Below are positions 57,519-64,000 of a DNA stretch of 64,000 nucleotides, one piece after another. How positions within the stretch are numbered: position 1 is the first letter of the stretch; every line of letters begins with the position of its first letter. The stretch is from Streptosporangium pseudovulgare (GTDB taxonomy: Bacteria > Actinomycetota > Actinomycetes > Streptosporangiales > Streptosporangiaceae), in the NCBI RefSeq assembly GCF_014648055.1, contig NZ_BMQJ01000013.1, forward strand, positions 62,001-126,000. The letters run 5' to 3'. A program made the position numbers and the translations under genes. The notes below the pieces were generated by a model. That model was not told the DNA's origin and ran no database searches. It worked only from the letters and a program-made list of their open reading frames with translations.

Positions 57519-58937
57519 GGGTTCGCGGGCCAGTACGAGCAGATCGAGAAGGTCGCGGCCCACCACGGCAACTACTGAGAGGTGCTGCTGTACGGGCACC
57601 TGCTCAAGGACCGCTCCACAATGTACGACCTGACCAGCCGACTGGAGCTGCGGGCAACCTCCGAGGACAACCGCGTCCTGGACGCGCTCGCGCACGCCCG
57701 CCGGTACAAGACCTCCCGCGACTACATCCTGGAGCGGCACGAGGGCGGCCGCCCGGTCGACATCTCCTTCGCCACGCTGAACTGGCAGAAGGCCGTACGG
57801 GACAAGAACCGGCCCGGTGTCTTCGTGCGCAAGCACTTCGAGGCGATGGTGTTCGCCGCGTTCGCTTAGGAACTGCGCACCGGTGACGTCGCGGTGGCCG
57901 GGTTGGAGGAGTACGCCGACTGGAGCGAGCAACTCCTGCCGTGGGAGGACGTCGAGGCGAAGCTGGGCGACTACCTGGTGGAGGTCGGCCTCGCCGCGCC
58001 CGGCGACGAGACGCCGTACGACGCGGTCGCCTTCCGTCGGCAGCTGGAGGACAGCTCACCGCGGCCGCCGCGGCGGCGGATGCCGGGTACCCGGACAACG
58101 AGGGTCTGGTCATCGACTCGGAGACCGGTATCCCCTCGCTCAAGGCGCACCGCTCCGAGGGGCAGCGGGCCTCGGCCAGGGTGCTGGAGCAGGAGATCAA
58201 GGCGAGGATGCCGGAGCGCTCACTGATCGGGATCATCTCCCGCACGGAAGGACCTGACCTTCTACCGGCCCACGAAGAGAGCCGAATACGTGCACATCGA
58301 CGCCCTGTTCGGGGAGCCGGGCCGCAACGTCATCGACTTCGACCTGATCGAGTCTCAGTTCCGGCACCTGGTGCGGGTGGCCGTTTCCGTGCGCGAGGGC
58401 GCCATCTCCTCCACGCTGCTGCTGCGGCGCCTGCGGGCGGGCTCACGCAAGAATGCGACCTACACGGCCCTCCGCGAGGTCGGCCGCATCATCCGCACCG
58501 TCCAGCTGCTGCGCTACCTCTCGGACGCCCCGCTGCGCCGGCGGGTGACCGCCGCCACGAACAAGGTCGAAGCATTCAACGGCTTCTCCCAGTGGATCGG
58601 CTTCGGCAACGGCGGCGTCATCACCGACAAAGACCCCGTCGAGCAGGAGAAGACCGTGAAGTTCAACGCCCTGCTCACGAACGCGGTGATCTTCCACAAC
58701 ACCCTGGACATCGCCGAGATCGTGCGCCAGCTCCAGGAGGAGGGCTACATCATCGACCCCGAGGACCTCGCCTACATCTCGCCGTACTCGACCGAGCACA
58801 TCCGCCGCTTCGGCGAGTACTCCACCCACGAACTCGGCATCCAGCCCGAGGCGTACGGCCCGCACCTGGACGTCGACTTCAGCCCGCTCCGAGGCAACGA
58901 CCCGCCCGCCCCGGACGGCTACGGCCAGGCGGCATGA
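57519..58937 (+). pseudogene. tnpA: Tn3-family transposase remnant
   Basis: Disjoint frames reconstruct the C-terminal half of a Tn3 TnpA: Y-E-Q-I-E-K-V-A-A-H-H-G-N-Y, E-V-L-L-Y-G-H-L-L-K-D-R, K-H-F-E-A-M-V-F, E-Y-A-D-W-S-E-Q-L-L, E-Q-E-I-K-A-R-M-P-E-R, then a jump to D-L-T-F-Y-R-P, I-D-A-L-F-G-E-P-G-R-N-V and the intact tail ending Y-G-Q-A-A. Damage: stops at 57576 and 57867, a frameshift near 58050, and a deletion at ~58243 removing roughly 150 residues that hold the catalytic Asp residues. The N-terminal half is missing. Not functional. Confidence 0.88.
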
Positions 58938-59013
58938 CCAGGAGAGTCGGCCCTGGAGTCCTACTGGCTCAGAGACCAGGGGACACCGGACCCGCCGGTA
59001 GGTTGGCGGGGCC

Positions 59014-59140
59014 CTACCGCCGTTCGGCTTCTGTGTGGTGCCGGCCGTGGGTGCGTTCCAGGAGTCGATGGACGGTGGCCCGGCTTGACGGAGAAGAACT
59101 CGGCGATGGTGTGCTCGCGGGTGGCGTGCTCCTTGACGAG
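59014..59140 (-). pseudogene. Resolvase C-terminal HTH remnant
   Basis: On the minus strand, L-V-K-E-H-A-T-R-E-H-T-I-A-E-F-F-S-V continues, after one extra A, as S-R-A-T-V-H-R-L-L-E-R-T-H-G-R and stop. This is the Hin-type helix-turn-helix tail of a Tn3-family resolvase. The catalytic domain is absent. It lies 76 bases behind the transposase remnant, in the opposite orientation, consistent with a collapsed Tn3-type element. Confidence 0.75.
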
Positions 59141-59179
59141 GCCGGTCCAGCCAGCTCCGCAGGATTTGCCGCATAGGGT

Positions 59180-59198
59180 TGTAATAGCTATGGTTACG
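59180..59198. promoter_or_regulatory. Operator upstream of the Rrf2 gene
   Basis: TGTAAT-N7-GTTACG, the same architecture as the perfect site in front of the SDR gene at 59718-59736. Likely autoregulation by the Rrf2 protein. Confidence 0.65.
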
Positions 59199-59233
59199 AC
59201 TAAAGCCGGGGGGTGGGGGAGGTGGAGTCCGAC

Positions 59234-59665
59234 GTGAGTGCCAACAGCAGACTGACCATCGCGGCGCACACCCTGACATGGATCGGGCTGTATCAGCGGC
59301 GTGGCCACGAGGTCGCCACCTCCGAGCAGATCGCGACGAGCGTCAACACCAACCCCGTGGTGATCCGCCGCCTGCTGGGCGATCTGCGTAAGGCCGGCCT
59401 GGCCGGTTCACGGCGGGGGGCGGGGGCGGGCTGGATGCTCGTGCGGGACCTGGCGGCGATCACCCTGCTCGACGTCTACCAGGCGATCGAACCGGGACCG
59501 GTCTTCGCCCTGCATCGCGCGACACCGAACCCCGAGTGCGTCGTGGGCCACGGCATCGGGCCGGCAATGACCGCCGTGTACGACGACGTGGAGGCCGCCC
59601 TGCGCAGGGAGCTGGCCAAGACCACGCTGGAGGACGTGCTGCGGGACGTCTTGAAAGCCGCCTGA
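59234..59665 (+). CDS. Rrf2-family regulator
   Basis: A 143-residue winged-helix regulator: L-T-I-A-A-H-T-L-T-W-I, T-S-E-Q-I-A-T-S-V-N-T-N-P-V-V-I-R-R-L-L-G-D-L-R-K-A-G-L, then the wing G-S-R-R-G-A-G-A-G-W-M-L. Only one Cys (P-N-P-E-C) remains of the three that bind Fe-S in IscR/NsrR, so it more likely senses another signal, like YwnA-type members. GTG 59234 has GGAGGTGGA just upstream. Two matching palindromes suggest control of itself and the following SDR. Confidence 0.87.
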   Translation: MSANSRLTIAAHTLTWIGLYQRRGHEVATSEQIATSVNTNPVVIRRLLGDLRKAGLAGSRRGAGAGWMLVRDLAAITLLDVYQAIEPGPVFALHRATPNPECVVGHGIGPAMTAVYDDVEAALRRELAKTTLEDVLRDVLKAA

Positions 59666-59717
59666 CCTCGAACCGTCGACTTCCCCTGATCGAGGGGTCG
59701 CATTCCGCGGCCATCGA

Positions 59718-59736
59718 TGTAACCAAAATAGTTACA
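59718..59736. promoter_or_regulatory. Operator of the SDR gene
   Basis: A perfect repeat TGTAAC-N7-GTTACA just upstream of the SDR ribosome site; it matches the degenerate site before the Rrf2 gene. Confidence 0.72.
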
Positions 59737-59756
59737 CTAAGGAATTGGAGAATCTC

Positions 59757-60509
59757 ATGGGACAACTGGACGACAAGACCGCCCTCGTCACCGGCGCCTC
59801 CAGCGGCATCGGCCTGGCGATCGCCCGCCGTTTCGCCGCCGAGGGCGCCACCGTCTACCTGACCGGGCGCCGCAAGACCGAGCTCGACGCCGCCGTCGCA
59901 CAGGTCGGAGCCCTAGGCATCGCCATCCAGGCCGATGTCTCCGATCTCGGCGACCTCGACCGGGTCTTCGCCGAGATCACGAACCGCAGCGGCCGCCTGG
60001 ACATTGTGGTGGCCAACGCCGGGGTCGGGGAATACAGCCCGCTCGGCACGATCACCGAGGAAGAGTACGACCGCACTGCCTCGATCAATTTCAAGGGCAC
60101 GGTCTTCACTGTCCAGAAGGCGCTGCCGCTGCTGACGGCCGGCGCCTCGGTGACGCTGATCTCTTCCAACTCGGCCCTGCTGGCCACCCCGGGCCTGGGC
60201 GTCTACGCCGCCTCCAAGGCCGCGGTCCGCAGCCTCGCACGCACCTGGGCCGCTGAGCTGGCCGGCCGCGGAATCCGCGTCAACGCTCTTACCCCCGGCC
60301 CTGTCGAGACCCCTGGCCTGGCCGAGCTCGTCGCCGCTTTTCCGCGCGACGATCGGCCCACCGCGGCCGAGCCCGCCCCGCCGACCCCGCTCGGCCGCCT
60401 CGGCCGTCCCGACGAGATCGCCGCTGCCGCCCTCTACCTGGCCGGCGACCAAAGCAGTTTCACCACCGGCGCGGAACTTCTCGTCGACGGCGGCGTCACA
60501 CAGCTCTAG
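59757..60509 (+). CDS. Classical SDR-family oxidoreductase
   Basis: A 250-residue SDR: T-G-A-S-S-G-I-G-L, N-A-G, Ser in L-I-S-S-N-S, Y-A-A-S-K, and a C-terminal T-T-G-A-E-L-L-V-D-G-G. ATG 59757 has GGAG seven bases upstream. Preceded by the Rrf2 gene and its operator, a layout common for redox- or electrophile-induced reductases. Followed by decayed oxidoreductase genes that may once have been the same operon. Confidence 0.88.
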   Translation: MGQLDDKTALVTGASSGIGLAIARRFAAEGATVYLTGRRKTELDAAVAQVGALGIAIQADVSDLGDLDRVFAEITNRSGRLDIVVANAGVGEYSPLGTITEEEYDRTASINFKGTVFTVQKALPLLTAGASVTLISSNSALLATPGLGVYAASKAAVRSLARTWAAELAGRGIRVNALTPGPVETPGLAELVAAFPRDDRPTAAEPAPPTPLGRLGRPDEIAAAALYLAGDQSSFTTGAELLVDGGVTQL

Positions 60510-60615
60510 GCGGCGAATCGGCGAGGCGGGACGCATCGACGCTCCAGGGCCTCCGAGCCGCGTAATTGCGACCGTCTCGCCAGGGCAACGGCTTTGACAC
60601 AACAAGGAGTGCGTC

Positions 60616-61615
60616 ATGAAGAGCGTGGTCCACTACCGGGCGGGCGATGCGGCAGCCGTCGCACACATCGAGGACCGGCCGGAGGCGCCGGCCCCTCGGA
60701 CCGGCGAAATCCAAGTGCGTGTCAGCATCTCCCCGGTCCACCGCGGCGATCTGGTCGCGACGGAGACCGGCCTGCCGGACGGATCCGCGGGGCGCAGGCT
60801 GGGCACCGAGGCGGCGGGCGTGGTGACTGCGATGGGTCCCTCGGTGCCGGCGCTCCGTGTCGGTGATCGGGTAGCGGTCTTTCCGGCCCCCGGCGCATGG
60901 TCCGAGCACATCACCGTGCCGGCCGAGGCCGCCGTAGCCGTCCCGGACTCCCTCAGCGACGAAACGGCGAGCGTCCTGCTCGTCAACACCATCACCTCTC
61001 GTGACGTGCTCCGTGCGGTCGATGAGCTGAGGGCTGCCGCGGCAGCACCGAGCGATTCTCCACTCCTCGTGTCGGGGGCCGCGTCCGCCGTCGGCAAGCT
61101 CATCGTTCAGCAGGCCCGCGACCGTGGCTGGCCCGTTGTCGCCGTCGTCCGCAGTGACCGTGCTGCGTCAACGGTCCGCACAAACTGGCCGGACGTGCCC
61201 GTCGTGGTCTCCGGAAGCGGCGGCTGGCAGCGCGAGCTGGAGGGGGGCGGTCCGCGGGAGGCCGGTGCCGGTCATCGCCGATGCGCACGGCGGTCCCTTC
61301 GTGCGGGAGATCCTGCCCTTTGTCGACGATGGCGGGACGCTGGTCGTCTGGGGCGATCTAGCCGCGCAGCCGTGGACGCTCTCGACGTTGGAGCTGCTCA
61401 TGCGGGAACTGAAGGTCCGCGCGGTGAGCATCACGCGCTGGGCGACCCGCCCTGGGGATATCCGGGCCGCCGATCGGCGAGCCGCCCTCCAGATCGCCGC
61501 GCAGCATCCACACCTTCTCGCCGTTCATGCCGCCTACCCGCTCGACGAGCTGCCGAGCGCCATCTCGGCGGCGCGGACCAGCGGGACCGGCACCGTATTG
61601 CTCAAGCTGAACTGA
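60616..61615 (+). pseudogene. Zinc-free alcohol dehydrogenase/quinone-reductase-like gene, frameshifted
   Basis: The start encodes an MDR-type oxidoreductase: V-H-Y-R-A-G-D, P-V-H-R-G-D-L, G-T-E-A-A-G-V-V-T, G-D-R-V-A-V-F-P, and the cofactor region S-G-A-A-S-A-V-G-K. At a run of six G (61242-61247) the frame is lost; removing one G restores P-V-P-V-I-A-D-A-H-G-G through to L-L-K-L-N and stop 61613. A natural null allele, a slippage-switchable gene or a base-call error are all possible. Related to trans-2-enoyl-CoA reductase-like enzymes. Confidence 0.72.
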
Positions 61616-61647
61616 CCAAGCCTGGACCGCAGGGGAGCAGTGACCGC

Positions 61648-62258
61648 ATGAAATTCAAGACCATCGGCACCATCGGTGCGGGAGCACCAGCACAAGCCGT
61701 GGCCGCCCACGTGGCACGCGCCGGGCACCCGGTGCTGGTCAGCAACAGCCGCGGCCCCAGCACACTCGGCGACGCCGTCGCCGCCATCGGGCCCGGCGCC
61801 TCGGCGGCCACGTTCGAAGAAGCGGCGGCGGCCGACCTGGTCCTGCTCGCCGTCCCGTTCGGCGCGGTCCCCGCAGTCGGGCGGCGGCTCGGGGACTGGA
61901 CGGGCCGAGTGGTGGTCGACATGACCAACCAGTTCGGCCGGTCCGACCCCTACCGCGGCTTCGCCGATGTCTCGCCGCTGACCGGCGGCGAGTGGGTCGC
62001 CCAGCAACTGCCCGGCGCCACGCTGATCAAGGCCTCAACGCCATGTTCGCCACCTATATGGCTCCCGATCCCCGGCACCAGGACAGCAACCAGGTCGTCT
62101 TCCTCGCCGGTGACGACGAGAGCGCCAAGACCCCCTTCACACGGCTGCTGACCGAATTCGGGTTCGCGCCGGTCGACCTTGGCGCGCTGCGCGAAGGCGG
62201 GGCGCTCATGCAACTCGGCGGGCCGCTGAGCGGCAAGCACTTCCTGTTCCAGGGCTGA
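61648..62258 (+). pseudogene. NADPH-dependent F420-reductase-like gene, frameshifted
   Basis: Begins as an NAD(P)-binding NmrA/FNO-like oxidoreductase: T-I-G-T-I-G-A-G-A, V-L-V-S-N-S-R-G-P, V-V-V-D-M-T-N. At ~62036, A-T-L-I-K-A should continue F-N-A-M-F; one T is missing (GCC TCA instead of GCC TTC), and the +2 frame carries the rest, A-P-D-P-R-H-Q-D-S-N-Q-V-V-F-L-A-G-D-D, to the stop at 62258. This is the second single-base frameshift in two neighbouring genes. Confidence 0.72.
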
Positions 62259-62305
62259 GGCCCGACCGACACCCTCAAGAGACGAAGAGACAAAGGACAA
62301 GGACG

Positions 62306-62722
62306 ATGGCACCAGATGCTCAGACCTCGCGGACCGTGGCCGAGAAATTCCTGGAGCGCCTCGGCAGGCAGGACCCCGACGGCATCCAGGAACTGTTCTC
62401 CGAGGAGATCGACTGGCACGTCCCCGGCAGCGACGCGCTGCCCTGGACCGGGCGCCGTACCCGCCGGGAGGAGGTCGCCCTCTACTTCACCACCATGTGG
62501 CCGCACTTCGCGCACGGCCAGAGCGAGGTCGTGCTGGAGCGCTTTATCGTCGACGGTGGTGACGTGGTGCTGCTGGCAGTCTTCACGCACACCGCCGTGG
62601 CCAGCGGCAAGGAGTTCACCACACCGGTGGCCATGCACCTGGCGGTCGAGGACGGCCGAATCGTTCGCATGCACCTGTACGAGGACACACTGACCGTCGC
62701 CGAGGCGTTCAACGCCGGCTGA
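62306..62722 (+). CDS. SnoaL/NTF2-like protein
   Basis: A 138-residue cone-shaped-fold protein: A-E-K-F-L-E-R-L, I-D-W-H-V-P-G, a central V-V-L-L-A-V-F-T-H-T, and V-E-D-G-R-I-V-R-M-H-L-Y-E-D-T. Typical of ketosteroid-isomerase-like or uncharacterised NTF2-like proteins often found with NAD-binding oxidoreductases, as here. Its reading frame is intact, unlike the two genes before it. Confidence 0.83.
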   Translation: MAPDAQTSRTVAEKFLERLGRQDPDGIQELFSEEIDWHVPGSDALPWTGRRTRREEVALYFTTMWPHFAHGQSEVVLERFIVDGGDVVLLAVFTHTAVASGKEFTTPVAMHLAVEDGRIVRMHLYEDTLTVAEAFNAG

Positions 62723-63203
62723 GCGGAGGACACTCAGGGACCCCGCGGCCCGGGGCGGCCCGGCCGGGCATGTACGCACAGGGTCAGCCGAGACACAGCC
62801 GAAGCCGAAACGGAGAGCAGAACTCGCCCCCAGCCAATTGCTGCCGGTCAGCACGTTGGGGCGGTCGGCCTTCGGCGATGACTGCCGACCAGGTCCCCCA
62901 GCGTCGCCAGGCCGTCGGCCGGTGTCGCCATGTCGACCAGCGTGCCGCCCGCCGGGCCTGCCGCGCTGGGAACTTGACCGGCGCCCACGGACTTTCGCCC
63001 CCCACCGTGTTCCGCCGGTCTCCGGCCTCCTCGCCCGGCTGAATGGTGTTCGCAAACGTTTGCCGACAGGCAGGCGACGCGTCCAATGAACCCGTGCAAT
63101 CCGGGGGGTCACGGCAGCGCGAATCCAATCAGATCCGATGGCGATTGCTGACAGGGTTTGACGACAGATAGGGTCCGATCCTCCGTACGGAAGGGGGCCC
63201 TCG
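62723..63203. other. 481-base gap with a LacI-type palindrome
   Basis: No gene recognised. GCAAACGTTTGC at 63052-63063 is a perfect palindrome, extended imperfectly to TGT...ACA, the look of a LacI-family operator although no LacI gene is adjacent. Minus-strand frames at 62850-63100 show only a weak protein-like stretch. The 63065-63200 part, just before the recombinase, could hold its crossover site. Confidence 0.5.
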
Positions 63204-64000
63204 GTGGCGAACCTGGTCTACAAGAGGGTCTCGACCGACCAGCAGTCGACCGCCCGGCAGAACCTCGTCCTGGACGAAGCCGGGATTGAGGAGCCGGTCG
63301 TCTTCGAGGAACAGGCTGGCACCTCCAGCCGCCTCCACCCCCTGGAGCGCCCGAAGTTCGGCGAGTTGCTGACGTACGCGCGGACGGGCGACACCGTGCA
63401 CATCTCCGAGATGTTCCGCCTTGTGCGCGGCACTGGGCACATCCTCGACGTGTTCGACGTCCTGCATCGCGACCGTCTCTCCCTGCGCATTCACGACGGC
63501 GTGTTCTCCGCGGTGGACCTCACCGCCCGCCACCCGCGCACCGGAGAGCTGCTGTCCACCGTGAAGTTCATGGTGCAGCCCCTCGCCGCCGCCGGCGAAC
63601 TCCAGCGCGAGCTGACCTACGACGGGCTGCGGGCCGCCGAGGCCAAGGGCGGCAAGGGCGGGTGCCGCCCTGCCGTCCCGGCCGACAAGACCGACGCCGT
63701 ACGCACCGCGTACCTGGAAGGCCGGTCCATCGCCGCCCTCGCCCGCGACCACGGCGTCAGCCGCGGCGCCATCCGTACCGCCGTCGCCGACCTCCTGCCC
63801 GAGTACACAGCCGCCGACCCGGACGCCCCGGCCCCGGAAGCGCCGGTCGCCCTCGACATGCCCGGCAAGGTCGCCGACTTCCTCCGCACCGCCGACCTGG
63901 GACCCGCCGAGCGCGCCACGCTCGACCAGGGCGTGCCCGTACGGCGCGGCCAGGGCTACACCCTGCGCGTCACCGCCGTCCCGGCGATCCACCGCCGACT
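63204..64000 (+). CDS. Serine recombinase (resolvase/invertase family), partial at window end
   Basis: At least 265 residues, open to the window edge. The N-terminus V-Y-K-R-V-S-T-D-Q-Q carries nucleophile Ser10; E-E-Q-A-G-T-S-S and S-E-M-F-R-L-V-R-G-T match the resolvase domain; V-S-R-G-A-I-R-T-A is the C-terminal helix-turn-helix. A further tail (residues ~205 onward, P-D-A-P-A-P-E-A-P, then a helical segment) exceeds the usual ~190 residues of Tn3 resolvases. Start GTG 63204. Probably serves a mobile element extending to the right. Confidence 0.85.
   Translation, partial: MANLVYKRVSTDQQSTARQNLVLDEAGIEEPVVFEEQAGTSSRLHPLERPKFGELLTYARTGDTVHISEMFRLVRGTGHILDVFDVLHRDRLSLRIHDGVFSAVDLTARHPRTGELLSTVKFMVQPLAAAGELQRELTYDGLRAAEAKGGKGGCRPAVPADKTDAVRTAYLEGRSIAALARDHGVSRGAIRTAVADLLPEYTAADPDAPAPEAPVALDMPGKVADFLRTADLGPAERATLDQGVPVRRGQGYTLRVTAVPAIHRR

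Noticed and set aside
1-64000. tRNA, rRNA or a recognised riboswitch
   Set aside because: I found no cloverleaf with a T-loop GTTCGA context, no rRNA-like sequence and no riboswitch core I could support.

Overview
This is a very GC-rich window with frequent GTG/TTG starts, dense ATGA-type gene overlaps and several apparently leaderless promoters. The regulator families (PadR, WYL, TetR, LuxR-type two-component, Rrf2) and the absence of operon types typical of other phyla point to an actinomycete chromosome. A Streptosporangiales- or Streptomyces-like genus is my guess; no rRNA, tRNA or housekeeping locus is present to settle it.

The most notable region is 1.4-11.1 kb, a one-directional biosynthetic cluster built around a stand-alone HK97-fold shell protein (7931-8809), which I read as a Family 3 (natural-product) encapsulin. 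In order it encodes a DegT/DnrJ/EryC1 PLP aminotransferase, an MFS exporter, a PAPS sulfotransferase, an SDR lacking the usual Tyr/Lys pair, a SAM methyltransferase, the encapsulin, a DadA-like FAD amine oxidase/dehydrogenase and an Asp/Glu-racemase-family protein. The chemistry suggests an amino-acid-derived, methylated and sulfated small molecule, partly made inside or next to a protein compartment. Three enzymes carry disordered terminal tails that could be cargo-loading segments. A tandem array of a ~115-bp element with compensatory base changes in its stems splits the operon, and further copies lie at 11.1, 12.3 and 14.8 kb.

From 11.4 to 25.5 kb lie mostly single genes: a secreted three-repeat protein, a zinc alcohol dehydrogenase with a hemerythrin protein, a cysteine-free HesB-like protein, a chloroperoxidase-like hydrolase, a CoA-disulfide-reductase-like enzyme divergent from a TSUP permease, a methyltransferase, a DUF418 membrane protein, an SDR divergent from a LacI regulator across a palindromic operator, and a TetR-MFS pair preceded by an internally deleted sugar acetyltransferase. 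From 25.8 to 37.2 kb come a DeoR-MFS operon and two back-to-back PadR-ABC transporter modules, the right one followed by a secreted penicillin-acylase-family enzyme.

From 37.3 to 56 kb are a GlxA-type regulator divergent from a cupin, an RraA-like protein, a fused SecDF with a small exported protein, a short MreB-like protein with a TraR/DksA zinc-finger protein, two WYL regulators, a DUF1062 protein, a decayed DUF1772/SnoaL/NAD-binding operon, an AlkZ-like winged-helix protein, and a CPBP protease-histidine kinase-response regulator operon. The last faces a lipoprotein hydrolase across a 70-bp inverted promoter duplication. An amidohydrolase/TetR pair follows.

The right end (57.5-64 kb) looks like a decaying mobile region: a Tn3 transposase remnant with its catalytic core deleted, a resolvase-tail remnant, an Rrf2-SDR unit with two matching operators, two adjacent genes with single-base frameshifts, a SnoaL-like gene, and a serine recombinase running off the window.
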